A stretch of DNA of 64,000 nt from JADCRZ01 sp031399065 (GCA_031399065.1 JANNOM010000007.1:62001-126000); one strand, 5' to 3'. Numbered from the stretch's first letter, positions 8,405-16,908 are shown. Notes: generated by a model not told the origin, from the letters alone. Made by a program: numbers and translations.

Positions 8405-9709
8405 TGTAAGCACCCTGTTGATGGCGGCGGCTTTAATCAGGCACTCATCGTATTCCTGTTCGGGGTCGCTGTTGAAAGTGATGGCGGAGCCCACCTGATA
8501 GGAAAGATAACGTGTTGACGTATTAAGAAGAATGCTTCTTATTACCACATTAAAGTCGAAGTCGCCCGCCGGCGTCACGTATCCTGCAGCTCCGGAAAAA
8601 ATACCGCGACGGGTTCTTTCATACTGCTCTATCAGTTCCATCACTCTTTTTTTGGGAGCACCGGTCATAGAGGCCATAGGGAAGGTGGCTTTTATGATAT
8701 CAATCCAGTGCATGGCCGCCTTTACCTCACCGCTGATAGTCGAAATCATCTGGTGAACCTGCGGAAAAGAATAAATGCCATAGAGTTCGTCCACTTTAAC
8801 AGTACCTTCTTCGCAGACCCTGGAGAGGTCGTTTCTTACAAGGTCTACAACCATCACATTCTCCGCACGGTTCTTTTTGCTGTTATACAATTGCTTTTTA
8901 TTATCGAGGTCGGCAGCTTCATTATCCAGGTCTCTTATCCAGGTGCCTTTGATTGGCTGAGAAATAATAGTGTTATTTGTTTTCTTTATATACCGCTCAG
9001 GACTTGCGCATAACAGGTAATATGCCCCCGTTCTATAAAATGCCGAAAAAGGATTGGGAGATATCTTTTCAAGCGAACGGTACATATCCAACGGCAGTGC
9101 AGATATGTTTTGTGCATAAAACTCCTGGCAAAAATTGACTTCGTAACAATCACCTTTTAAGATATGCTTCTTCAACTGTTCGACGGCAGAAATATATTCC
9201 TCTCTCGTGTAACGACTATGTATAACTGCTGGTGAGTTATTACCTGTGATATCCGGTATAAGCGGCTTGCAACTGCTGATGGCCTGGTAAACAGCCTGGG
9301 CGTCCATACCGGTTTCACTGTTGATCGAAATGCCGGTATCGCTTAGTTTTATTATGTATTCGGGAACGAAGAAAAACATATCCGGAAAACCGGTATAATC
9401 GGCATGATCCGAATGGAGTGTTTCCAGTTCATTTTTAAGATCATATCCGAAATGGCCGAAAAGCCAGTCAGGCGTTTCATCATAAAAGGCCCTGAGCAAA
9501 TCGAACGCGTTACCGGCCTGCGCCTTTATAGTCCGCTTTGAGCCGGCTGCCAGTATACATTCGTACGTATTATGCCGGGAGGAGTAATGATGGTTATCAA
9601 AAAAGCAGCAGGTACTAAACTGGTTTGCCCAATCCAACATCTGCTGCTTACAAGTTGCAAAATCCTTTATAGGGAAGGAAATGAATGACCTGGCCACACT
9701 AGTAGTCAT
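8402..9709 (-). CDS. pabB: Aminodeoxychorismate synthase component I (PabB-type)
   Basis: A chorismate-binding enzyme that makes 4-amino-4-deoxychorismate for folate synthesis. The C-terminal domain contains SQPIKGTW, the Lys-bearing motif typical of PabB rather than the PIAGT of TrpE. It also has NVMVVDLVRNDLSRV, FPMASMTGAPK and GIFSGAAGYV. Three in-frame ATGs (9721, 9715, 9709) all lie inside the Asp-rich 3' end of the upstream acidic gene. I chose 9709, which overlaps that gene's stop by a few bases and suggests translational coupling. About 435 residues. Anthranilate synthase is the alternative but fits less well. Confidence 0.87.
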   Translation of the reverse strand: MTTSVARSFISFPIKDFATCKQQMLDWANQFSTCCFFDNHHYSSRHNTYECILAAGSKRTIKAQAGNAFDLLRAFYDETPDWLFGHFGYDLKNELETLHSDHADYTGFPDMFFFVPEYIIKLSDTGISINSETGMDAQAVYQAISSCKPLIPDITGNNSPAVIHSRYTREEYISAVEQLKKHILKGDCYEVNFCQEFYAQNISALPLDMYRSLEKISPNPFSAFYRTGAYYLLCASPERYIKKTNNTIISQPIKGTWIRDLDNEAADLDNKKQLYNSKKNRAENVMVVDLVRNDLSRVCEEGTVKVDELYGIYSFPQVHQMISTISGEVKAAMHWIDIIKATFPMASMTGAPKKRVMELIEQYERTRRGIFSGAAGYVTPAGDFDFNVVIRSILLNTSTRYLSYQVGSAITFNSDPEQEYDECLIKAAAINRVLT

Positions 9710-10133
9710 CGTCATTGTCATCGAACCCGCTATCATTAAACAGGTCCATTTCCTTAAAGTCGTCATCTATTCCCAGATCATCATCGTCGGCAGCCTTGCC
9801 GGTCTTTTTTACCCCGCTGGTGCCGGTCGCTTTTTTAGTTTTGGACTTAGGCAGATCGAACTCATCGAAGTCCGGATCCCAGTCATCGCCTTCTTCTGTT
9901 TTTTCCCAGTCATCTTCTACATCCACGTCATCATCGTCGTCATCATCTTCATCCTTTGCTTTGGACGATGCTTTACCCGCTTTTTTAGGAGTATCTTCTA
10001 ACTGGTCATCGTCTTCTATATCATCCTCTTCTTCCTCTTTTTTGGGTTTGGGAGAAGCTTTTTTTGACGGTGCGTCTGCTTTCGCAGCAGTTTTCTTTGG
10101 AGTCTTTGGTTCCTTATCAGATTTTGACGGCAT
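9699..10133 (-). CDS. Very acidic low-complexity protein
   Basis: A 144-residue protein. Its N-terminal third is Lys/Pro/Ala-rich (KTPKKTAAKADAPSKK). Several Asp/Glu blocks follow (EEEEDDIEDDD, EDDDDDDDVDVEDDW) and alternate with short Lys patches. It ends in a hydrophobic-dotted acidic tail (FKEMDLFNDSGFDDNDDDY). No signal peptide, membrane segment or enzyme motif is seen. It should be mostly disordered and cytoplasmic. It has its own promoter and overlaps the start of pabB. The layout recalls acidic nucleic-acid-mimic or RNA-polymerase delta-like tails, but I recognise no family. Confidence 0.7.
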   Translation of the reverse strand: MPSKSDKEPKTPKKTAAKADAPSKKASPKPKKEEEEDDIEDDDQLEDTPKKAGKASSKAKDEDDDDDDDVDVEDDWEKTEEGDDWDPDFDEFDLPKSKTKKATGTSGVKKTGKAADDDDLGIDDDFKEMDLFNDSGFDDNDDDY

Positions 10134-10207
10134 GGTCTAATAAGATTTGTGGATTAAATGAAAGTATGTTTTGACCCTGTAAAATTTCAGCGAAGTTTTT
10201 AATCCGC

Positions 10208-10215
10208 CAAATTTA
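10208..10215 (-). promoter_or_regulatory. -7 box upstream of the acidic-protein gene
   Basis: Read on the minus strand this is TAAATTTG, an exact consensus match about 75 bp before the start codon at 10133. Confidence 0.5.
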
Positions 10216-10255
10216 TTTTTGTTGATCCCTCATAATAAAACTGCCCGGCTATTAA

Positions 10256-11518
10256 TTAAACGATAACAATCTGATCTCTCCCGGGCCCTATAGAAACATG
10301 GGAAACATCTACTCCCGTATATCCATTTATAAATTTAATATAATCTTTCATAACTACCGGAAGTTCATTAAATTTTTTAAACGCCGTAGTATCTGTATTC
10401 CATCCCGGAAGTTTTGTAAAAACCGGTTCTATTTTGTGCCTCGTCATCTGAAAAGGGATCATTTCACTCTTCTTGCCATCCACCAGGTATTCGGTGCACA
10501 CGTGCAGGTCTTCGAAGGTATCCAGCACGTCCGCTTTGGTCATGATCACCTTGGTTACGCCGTTGATCATACAGGCGTATTTCAGAGCGATCAGGTCTAT
10601 CCAACCACACCTGCGCGGCCTTCCCGTCGTAGCCCCGAATTCACTCCCTAATTTACGTAAATTCTCACCGGTAGCATCTTCCAGTTCGGTAGGGAAAGGC
10701 CCGCCACCCACACGGGTGCAATAGGCTTTGGTAACACCCATTACGTCCCTTATCTGCTGCGGTGCCACCCCCAACCCGGAGCATACGCCAGACGTGGTGG
10801 TACTGGAAGACGTTACAAATGGGAAGGTACCGAAATCGATATCCAGCATACTACCCTGGGCACCCTCGGCGAGTATCTTTTTGCCTTCGGCTATCTTTTC
10901 ATTGATAAAATATTCTCCATGAACGATATTAAGTGTTTTCAGAAACTCGATGGCTTCAAAAAACTCTTCCTCCCATACGGAAATATCTTCCTGGAAATTA
11001 AAATTATCCAGCAGGCGCTGGTGTTTAAGCCGCAATTTAATATAAGAAGTGGTAAAGCTTTTATCCAGCAGATCGCCCACGCGAAGGCCGTTGCGGCCGG
11101 TTTTGTCCATATAGGCCGGACCTATCCCCTTTAGCGTGGAGCCTATCTTATCATGACCTTTCTGCGTTTCGGATGCTTTATCCAGCGCGCGGTGACCGGG
11201 AAGTATCAGGTGCGCACGCTGTGAAATGAACAGGTTCTTTTTTACGTCCACCCCAAAGCCGGCCACCGTTTCGCATTCACGCTTAAGCGTAACAGGGTCC
11301 AGCACCACTCCATTACCGATCAGGTTAATAGTATGTGGGTGAAAAACGCCGGATGGTATCTGGTGAAGAACAATCTTTTTCCCTTCTACATAAAGGGTGT
11401 GTCCGGCATTAGGCCCTCCCTGGAACCGTGCAATCACATCGTAATTAGGCGCGAAATAGTCCACTATTTTCCCTTTCCCCTCGTCGCCCCACTGCAGGCC
11501 TAAAATTGCATCTACCAT
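10256..11518 (-). CDS. purA: Adenylosuccinate synthetase
   Basis: It condenses IMP with aspartate using GTP, the first committed step to AMP. The N-terminal P-loop-like QWGDEGKGKIVD (residues 9-20) contains the catalytic Asp. GGPNAGHTLY and the later GEYFINEKIAEGKKILAEGAQG and RVGGGPFPTEL are all conserved. At 420 residues the length is normal. The gene is preceded by its own promoter box at 11550-11557. It lies between spoT upstream and the acidic gene downstream, each with separate promoters. Confidence 0.97.
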   Translation of the reverse strand: MVDAILGLQWGDEGKGKIVDYFAPNYDVIARFQGGPNAGHTLYVEGKKIVLHQIPSGVFHPHTINLIGNGVVLDPVTLKRECETVAGFGVDVKKNLFISQRAHLILPGHRALDKASETQKGHDKIGSTLKGIGPAYMDKTGRNGLRVGDLLDKSFTTSYIKLRLKHQRLLDNFNFQEDISVWEEEFFEAIEFLKTLNIVHGEYFINEKIAEGKKILAEGAQGSMLDIDFGTFPFVTSSSTTTSGVCSGLGVAPQQIRDVMGVTKAYCTRVGGGPFPTELEDATGENLRKLGSEFGATTGRPRRCGWIDLIALKYACMINGVTKVIMTKADVLDTFEDLHVCTEYLVDGKKSEMIPFQMTRHKIEPVFTKLPGWNTDTTAFKKFNELPVVMKDYIKFINGYTGVDVSHVSIGPGRDQIVIV

Positions 11519-11549
11519 TCCGGTTACTGTTTACTTTTTTAAGAAAGCG

Positions 11550-11557
11550 CAAAAATA
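11550..11557 (-). promoter_or_regulatory. -7 box for purA
   Basis: On the minus strand this reads TATTTTTG, an exact TAnnTTTG match 31 bp before the purA ATG. Confidence 0.55.
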
Positions 11558-11593
11558 TAGGAAGCGGGGGAAAGGGGGAAATAAAATAAGTCC

Positions 11594-13822
11594 CTACTTT
11601 GCCTCTTCCGTATCAAAGCGTTCTACGGTATGAATGCCCCCGAGCTGCATCAGTCGCAGCACCAGTTCCTCCAGTTCTTCCTTGTCGTGCACAAACACTT
11701 TAATATTGCCTTCAAAGAGCCCTTCCTTGGCTTCTACGGTCAGTGCACTGATATTGATCTTCATTTCGCCCGAAATAAGATTCGTGATCTTGTTAATGAC
11801 GCCTACATCGTCCAGCCCGATAATCCGGATACCGGTGAGAAAGGAAATTTCTTTATTTTTCGCCCATTTAGTCTTTACAACCCGGTGCCCGTAATTCGCC
11901 AGCAGGCGCGGCGCATTGGGGCAGGAAGTACGATGTATTTTAAGGCCTTCACCCGTTGTAACAAACCCAAATACGTCGTCGCCGGGGATGGGCTTGCAGC
12001 AGTTGGCCAGCGTATACATGATCTTATCGCTGCTTTCACCGAATATGATCAGTTCGGCGTCTTTCTTCGGCATGATATGTTCCGGTCTCACTTCTACCGG
12101 CCTCACCGGTTTTGGTGCTTCCAGCTTATCTCCCAGTACATTAAATTCCGTCAGTTCCCTGAGGTCGATCTCTTTGGTGGCTATGCGATAGAACAGGTCC
12201 AGTTGCGAATGCAGTTTATAAAAAACCGTGAGTTCGTCTATATTGTGCTGGTTGTAAGCGGCACCCATGCCTTCCAGCTTTTTCTGCATCGTATATTTCC
12301 CTTCCTCCGCCACTTTCCGCTTTTCTTCCTTCAAAGCATCTTTGATCTTACTTTTAGCCTTGGCGGTTACCACGATATTCAGCCAGTCCTCGTTCGGTTT
12401 TTGCTTATTGGAAGTAATGATCTCCACCTGGTCGCCGCTGCGCAGTTTATGACTGATAGGCACCAGCTTATGATTCACCTTGGCTCCAATACACCGGCCC
12501 CCGATGGCACTGTGTATAGAAAAAGCGAAATCCAGCGCGGTAGACCCAACCGGCAGCATTTTTACGTCACCTTTAGGGGTATAAACATAAATCTCTTCCG
12601 CCAGGAAGCTGGTCTTGAAATCCTGTAAAAAATCGACGCTGTCGGTTTCCTGGCCGCTCAGCACTTCCCGGATCTGCTGAAACCACTTATCGAAACGGCT
12701 TTCGTCTGCCGCGCCTTCTTTGTATTTCCAGTGGGCGGCCAGTCCCTTTTCGGCTATTTCATTCATTCGTTTGGTACGTATCTGCACTTCCACCCATTTG
12801 CCCTGAGGGCCCATTACGGTAGTATGCAGGGCTTCGTAGCCATTGCTTTTCGGGTTACTGAGCCAGTCCCTCAGCCGCTCGGGAGAGGGCGTATATTCGT
12901 CCGTGATCATGGAATATACCTTCCAGCATTCTTCTTTTTCCCGTTCATACTGACTGTTAAGTATCACGCGGATGGCAAACAGGTCATACACTTCCTCAAA
13001 AGCAACTCCTTTTTTCTTCATTTTCATCCAGATGGAATGAATGCTCTTGGGCCTTCCATAGGTCTCGAATTCAAAGCCAGTTTTTTCCAGCTTCTCCTTG
13101 ATAGGCCGGATAAACTCATTTATGTACCGGCTTCTTTCCCGTTTGGTCTCCGATAATTTGCGTGCGATCTCTTTATAGGTATCCGGCTCAATGTATTTCA
13201 TGGCCAGGTCTTCCAGTTCCGTTTTGATACTGTAAAGTCCCATGCGGTGGGCGAGCGGCGCGTATACGTACACCGTTTCAGAAGATATTTTAAGCTGTTT
13301 TTCCCTTTTCATGCTCTCCATCGTGCGCATATTATGCAGCCTGTCAGAGAGTTTGATGAGAATCACCCGGGGGTCGTCGGTAAGTGTAAGAAGTATTTTC
13401 TTAAAATTCTCCGCCTGCTTGGATGCGTTCACATCGATGACATTGGAGATTTTGGTGAGTCCGTCTACTATGCGGGCTATTTCCGGCCCGAACTCCCGTT
13501 CCAGGTCTTCCAGGGAAATATCCGTATCCTCCACGGTATCGTGCAGAAGGGCGCAGATAGTCGAACGCACTCCGAGGCCGATCTCTTCCACGCATATCCT
13601 GGCTACGGCCAGGGGATGAAGAATATACGGTTCCCCGCTTTTGCGGCGCATTGTTTTGTGAGCGTCTGCTGCCATCTCGAATGCCTGGCGCAGCAGTTCT
13701 TTATCTCCTTTTTTCAGTTTCGTTTTCAGGGCGCGTAAAAGTCCCCTGTATTCCCGGAGGATAAGTTTCTTTTCCTGTTCTGTGGTAAGATTATATTTCG
13801 GTATTGCTGCTACAGTTTCCAT
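11594..13822 (-). CDS. Bifunctional (p)ppGpp synthetase/hydrolase (RelA/SpoT family)
   Basis: A 742-residue stringent-response enzyme that makes and degrades (p)ppGpp. The N-terminal hydrolase domain is intact: H69, the H94-D95 pair in LLHDTVEDT, and E98/D99. The synthetase domain has YGRPKSIHSIW and EEVYDLFAIRVIL. A TGS domain (EEIYVYTPKGDVKMLPVGST), a Cys-containing helical part and a C-terminal ACT domain follow. Because both catalytic halves are intact it is a long Rsh/SpoT-type protein rather than a synthetase-only RelA. A -7 box sits almost at the start codon. Confidence 0.94.
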   Translation of the reverse strand: METVAAIPKYNLTTEQEKKLILREYRGLLRALKTKLKKGDKELLRQAFEMAADAHKTMRRKSGEPYILHPLAVARICVEEIGLGVRSTICALLHDTVEDTDISLEDLEREFGPEIARIVDGLTKISNVIDVNASKQAENFKKILLTLTDDPRVILIKLSDRLHNMRTMESMKREKQLKISSETVYVYAPLAHRMGLYSIKTELEDLAMKYIEPDTYKEIARKLSETKRERSRYINEFIRPIKEKLEKTGFEFETYGRPKSIHSIWMKMKKKGVAFEEVYDLFAIRVILNSQYEREKEECWKVYSMITDEYTPSPERLRDWLSNPKSNGYEALHTTVMGPQGKWVEVQIRTKRMNEIAEKGLAAHWKYKEGAADESRFDKWFQQIREVLSGQETDSVDFLQDFKTSFLAEEIYVYTPKGDVKMLPVGSTALDFAFSIHSAIGGRCIGAKVNHKLVPISHKLRSGDQVEIITSNKQKPNEDWLNIVVTAKAKSKIKDALKEEKRKVAEEGKYTMQKKLEGMGAAYNQHNIDELTVFYKLHSQLDLFYRIATKEIDLRELTEFNVLGDKLEAPKPVRPVEVRPEHIMPKKDAELIIFGESSDKIMYTLANCCKPIPGDDVFGFVTTGEGLKIHRTSCPNAPRLLANYGHRVVKTKWAKNKEISFLTGIRIIGLDDVGVINKITNLISGEMKINISALTVEAKEGLFEGNIKVFVHDKEELEELVLRLMQLGGIHTVERFDTEEAK

Positions 13823-13829
13823 ACAACTA

Positions 13830-13837
13830 CGAATTTA
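13830..13837 (-). promoter_or_regulatory. Possible -7 box for the RelA/SpoT gene
   Basis: On the minus strand it reads TAAATTCG (one mismatch). It ends only 7 bp before the ATG, so the transcript would be nearly leaderless. It is divergent from the tRNA promoter. Confidence 0.4.
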
Positions 13838-13857
13838 CGCAATCATTGCAGCTTTTT

Positions 13858-13888
13858 CTTGCATTTTAAATAAATGCCGCTACATTTG
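13858..13888 (+). promoter_or_regulatory. Promoter of tRNA-Leu
   Basis: CTTG at 13858-13861 and TACATTTG at 13881-13888 are separated by 19 bp. This is the expected spacing between -33 and -7 in Bacteroidota. The tRNA begins 18 bp after the -7 box. Confidence 0.75.
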
Positions 13889-13905
13889 CAATCCTGAATA
13901 AAAAA

Positions 13906-13987
13906 GCGGATGTGGCGAAATTGGCAGACGCACCAGACTTAGGATCTGGCGCCGTAAGGCATGTAGGTTCGACCCCTATCATCCGCA
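13906..13987 (+). tRNA. tRNA-Leu (anticodon UAG)
   Basis: The acceptor stem GCGGATG (13906-13912) pairs with CATCCGC (13980-13986), with discriminator A at 13987. The anticodon stem CCAGA/TCTGG encloses a seven-base loop with anticodon TAG at 13940-13942, which reads CUN leucine codons. The long variable arm (GCC-GTAA-GGC) is typical of class II tRNA-Leu. The T-loop TTCGACC is normal. The 3' CCA is not encoded. Confidence 0.96.
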
Positions 13988-13992
13988 CATAG

Positions 13993-14020
13993 TGGGACTC
14001 TCAAGTCCCATTTTTTATTT
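13993..14020 (+). terminator. Intrinsic terminator after tRNA-Leu
   Basis: TGGGACT (13993-13999) pairs perfectly with AGTCCCA (14004-14010). TTTTTTATTTT follows. Confidence 0.9.
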
Positions 14021-14072
14021 TCATCTATTTCCAACAGCCCTTTCTCTTTAAGTATCATAAGTTATGTGCAGA

Positions 14073-15251
14073 TTATTTCTCCCGAAGCTCCTTCATCATA
14101 TCTGTCAGGGATATTGCCGTAACATCCTTTGAAGCAGGAAAACGCTCGTTGCCAGGATAAACAACAAATCGTTCAGTGGCCGATATGTCTTCACATCCTA
14201 AATAAAATCCTTTGGATAAAGTTGGAGCCATGGATCTTTTTATTTCTATGGCGATCTTTTTTTGTTGATTTTGCTCAATGACCAGATCAATTTCGGCACC
14301 GGCAGATGTACGGTAAAACCATGAAGTGGCTCCGATGGGCAAACAAGATAAAAGGTTTTCAATTACGAAACCTTCCCAACTCGCACCCGATACCGGATGC
14401 CCTAAGACATCATCAAGGGTAGTTAAGCTCAGCAAAGCATGGGTTAGTCCGCTATCCCGTATATAAATTTTAGGAGCTTTTACCAAGCGTTTGCCGATGT
14501 TGCCGGCCCACGGCTTCAGTGATCTGATTAACAAAAGATCTTCCAATAGCTCGATATATTTTTTGGCAGTAGGGATAGTTACACCCAAATTAGCACCCAA
14601 TTGAGCTGTGTTAAGTTGCCCACCCTGACCATGGGCCAGCATCGTCCATAGTGAACGCAAACTTGATGAAGGGATTCGGGAGCCAAATTGAGGAACATCT
14701 CTTTCTAGATAAGTGCTGATGAAATTCAGCCTCCATTTTAAACTATTCTGATCGTTTTCAGTAAAAAAGCTATCTGGAAATCCTCCTCTTAACCATAGTT
14801 GATTTACCACTCCACTTATTTCATTTCCAATCTCCAAAGCGGTAAAACCCGACAGTTCTTTATACGCGATCCTTCCTGCTAAAGATTCTGAAGATTGTTT
14901 TAATAAATCCAGCGAAGCAGATCCCAGTATCAAAAATTGTCCCGACTTATGACCTTCTCTCCTGCGACGGTCAATAACACCACGTAAAACTTTAAATAGC
15001 TCCGGAACATGCTGAATTTCATCTAGTATGATCAATTTTCCTTTATGAAGGTCAAAGTAGATTTCTGGTTCATTTAGTTTCGCCAGGTCCGTCGGACTTT
15101 CCAGATCAAGATATATAGAATCGGAACCGATATCTTCAGTGATTTCCTGCGCCAATGTGGTTTTGCCCACTTGCCTTGGCCCTAAAACCGCTACCGCAGG
15201 AAATTGCTCTAGCAATTGCACGATGTCTTGTTTAGCTTCTCTTGTAATCAT
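14073..15251 (-). CDS. AAA-type ATPase with DUF4143 domain
   Basis: A 392-residue protein of the widespread but poorly understood ATP-binding DUF4143 group. The Walker A motif GPRQVGKTT is at residues 24-32 and the Walker B motif is LIILDEIQ. LILGSAS matches the sensor region. A winged-helix-like middle follows. The C-terminal part (SAGAEIDLVIEQ, IAIEIKRS) keeps the acidic/ExK pattern of a PD-(D/E)xK-like fold. I chose the ATG at 15251 over an upstream extension because a promoter -7 box and a 13-bp repeat arm overlap it. It sits just beyond tRNA-Leu, next to a gene remnant, which suggests an accessory insertion. Biological role unknown. Confidence 0.88.
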   Translation of the reverse strand: MITREAKQDIVQLLEQFPAVAVLGPRQVGKTTLAQEITEDIGSDSIYLDLESPTDLAKLNEPEIYFDLHKGKLIILDEIQHVPELFKVLRGVIDRRRREGHKSGQFLILGSASLDLLKQSSESLAGRIAYKELSGFTALEIGNEISGVVNQLWLRGGFPDSFFTENDQNSLKWRLNFISTYLERDVPQFGSRIPSSSLRSLWTMLAHGQGGQLNTAQLGANLGVTIPTAKKYIELLEDLLLIRSLKPWAGNIGKRLVKAPKIYIRDSGLTHALLSLTTLDDVLGHPVSGASWEGFVIENLLSCLPIGATSWFYRTSAGAEIDLVIEQNQQKKIAIEIKRSMAPTLSKGFYLGCEDISATERFVVYPGNERFPASKDVTAISLTDMMKELREK

Positions 15252-15291
15252 CCTTGCAAATATAAATAATACATTTACATTTGCAAGGATG
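15249..15291. repeat. Perfect 13-bp inverted repeat spanning divergent promoters
   Basis: CATCCTTGCAAAT (15249-15261) and ATTTGCAAGGATG (15279-15291) are exact inverted copies separated by 17 bp. Each arm holds a -7 box directly followed by an ATG. On the minus strand, TATATTTG (15257-15264) lies 5 bp before the ATPase start. On the plus strand, TACATTTG (15276-15283) lies 5 bp before an ATG that opens a nine-codon frame ending at 15318. The symmetry suggests an operator or a mobile-element end. Confidence 0.7.
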
Positions 15292-15384
15292 AAGCTATTG
15301 TTTAAGTTGGCAAAATAAATAAGGCAGTAGACCAACCAATTTAATACCCTGTTTAGAAAACCTACTACCAAAAGTGCGCGGTAG

Positions 15385-15537
15385 GCTAGGAAAAGTCCGC
15401 CTGGGTTGATCTATCTCGGCCGCCATGAACAAGCACCCAAGCTGAAATGGTACTTGCGGGAAGATATAGACGATATTATCACGAGTCGCGGTGAGGCGAT
15501 GGACTTGCGGGACTGGCTTTTTAACGGCGAGATGTAA
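15385..15537 (+). pseudogene. Remnant of a small protein gene
   Basis: An open frame of about 50 codons after an in-frame stop, without a plausible start near its beginning. The product contains SPPGLIYLGRHEQAPKLKWY, LREDIDDIITSRGEAMDLRD and WLFNGEM, and ends with TAA. The protein-like composition and the abrupt upstream edge suggest the 3' end of a disrupted gene, perhaps a small DNA-binding protein. I recognise no family. It supports the idea that this patch after the tRNA has been rearranged. Confidence 0.4.
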
Positions 15538-15723
15538 TTACGGAGGCTCATTATCGCTTACCCTATCTTTATTCATAGTCCTTACATTTATTAAGTATCC
15601 CCCAATTCTAAACATTTTACAATCATTTACCTGATAATGTTTTATAAGCCTGATAACCAGCTGAAAACGTAAATCAACTAGCGTAAATGGTAATAGTGAA
15701 TTAAATTGCACCAAAGATCAAGC
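15538..15723. other. Non-coding, AT-rich gap
   Basis: Together with the repeat and remnant above it fills the 470 bp between the ATPase and the FGE-like gene. I see no strong hairpin, no clear TAnnTTTG box and no further ORF. Confidence 0.5.
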
Positions 15724-16908
15724 ATGTATACGAGTGCCAACCGTTTTGCTCCATATACGTTACTAATACTTATCTGCAGTTGCGGTGCACCCGAAAACAA
15801 GCCCGTTTCCGGCATCGACAACATTGCGTTGGAAACAACCAAGGTTTCTTATGCCATTTCCTGTACAAAAAACGGATTGATACCTTCCGACAGTGCATTG
15901 TTCATGGACGGCGGGGGGAAAGATTTTGAACCCACCGTTCCAAACAAAGTTCCCGCTTCCATTACATCTCCCCCTGGAATGATATACGTTCCGGGAGGCG
16001 AATTCAGTATGGGTGGTGTAAACCCGGTGGGGATGAATGACGGAGGCATGGAATCCATGCCGGACGCAAGGCCAGTACACCGCGTTAAGCTGGATCCTTT
16101 TTATATGGACGAAGCAGAAGTAACCAATGCGCAATTCGCGGCATTCGTTAAAGCGACGGGTTATGTTACGGTGGCCGAACAGAAGCCGACGAAAGAAGAA
16201 TTTCCCGGCGCACCGGAAGCATCACTGGTGGCTGGCGCGGTGGTATTTACGCCTCCGGCAAATAAGGTGTCGCTTTCGGACTATTCAAATTGGTGGTCAT
16301 ACGTTCATGGTGCCGACTGGCGCCATCCTTCCGGGCCGGAAAGTTCTATCGCTGCTAAAGACAACTACCCCGTTGTACAACTCGCATGGGAAGACGCTGC
16401 TAAATATGCAAAATGGGCTGGCAAACGCTTACCTACCGAAGCGGAATGGGAGTTTGCGGCACGGGGTGGAAAAACGGGAGAATTGTACCCCTGGGGCAAT
16501 CAGTTTAAACCGGCAGATATATGGATGGCCAATATTTTCCAGGGCAGTTTCCCCGATACCGACAATGGCGACGATGGCTTTACAGGACTGGCACCGGTTA
16601 AATCGTACGAACCCAATTCATACGGGTTATATGATATGGCAGGCAATGCCTGGGAATGGTGCAATGACTGGTACCGGTCAGATTATTATAAAACCCTCCG
16701 GGAGCAGGGTGTCGTTAGCAACCCGGCCGGGCCGAAAACCGCGCTGGATCCAAATGAGCCAGGCACCCTGAAAAAAGTGAACCGCGGCGGATCTTTTTTA
16801 TGTACAGACCAATACTGTACCAGGTATATGGTAGGCACAAGAGGAAAGGGAGAATGGAGATCGGGTGCCAATCACATAGGATTCCGTTGTGTAAAAGCGG
16901 TGAAATGA
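15724..16908 (+). CDS. Formylglycine-generating-enzyme-like lipoprotein (SUMF1 family)
   Basis: A 394-residue protein with a lipoprotein-type signal peptide (lipobox-like LICSC near residue 20), so it is probably periplasmic or membrane-anchored. The FGE-sulfatase domain begins near MIYVPGGEFSMGG and contains DEAEVTNAQFAAFV, RLPTEAEWEFAARGG and NAWEWCNDW. The C-terminus has GGSFLCTDQYC with C360 and C365. This matches the five-residue spacing of the two active-site cysteines of true FGE, which oxidises a sulfatase Cys to formylglycine. Most SUMF1-fold paralogues lack this pair. No sulfatase gene is seen in the window. The ATG at 15724 is preferred over a TTG 18 bases upstream. Confidence 0.85.
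   Translation: MYTSANRFAPYTLLILICSCGAPENKPVSGIDNIALETTKVSYAISCTKNGLIPSDSALFMDGGGKDFEPTVPNKVPASITSPPGMIYVPGGEFSMGGVNPVGMNDGGMESMPDARPVHRVKLDPFYMDEAEVTNAQFAAFVKATGYVTVAEQKPTKEEFPGAPEASLVAGAVVFTPPANKVSLSDYSNWWSYVHGADWRHPSGPESSIAAKDNYPVVQLAWEDAAKYAKWAGKRLPTEAEWEFAARGGKTGELYPWGNQFKPADIWMANIFQGSFPDTDNGDDGFTGLAPVKSYEPNSYGLYDMAGNAWEWCNDWYRSDYYKTLREQGVVSNPAGPKTALDPNEPGTLKKVNRGGSFLCTDQYCTRYMVGTRGKGEWRSGANHIGFRCVKAVK

Noticed and set aside
8402..9709. Anthranilate synthase component I (TrpE)
   Set aside because: The PIKGT motif and the absence of trp genes nearby favour PabB.
9715..10140. Plus-strand frame rich in Ser opposite the acidic gene
   Set aside because: It is the mirror of Asp/Glu codons; the poly-Ser composition is an artefact and it has no independent signals.
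11630..12628. Plus-strand frame of 332 codons opposite the RelA/SpoT gene
   Set aside because: A shadow of the conserved minus-strand gene, without recognisable motifs or promoter.
15289..15318. Real nine-codon gene in the DUF4143 inverted repeat
   Set aside because: It is too short to support as a gene; it is mentioned only because of the symmetrical promoter arrangement.
13906..15540. Integrated element with att sites at tRNA-Leu
   Set aside because: No integrase gene and no repeated copy of the tRNA 3' end could be found downstream.
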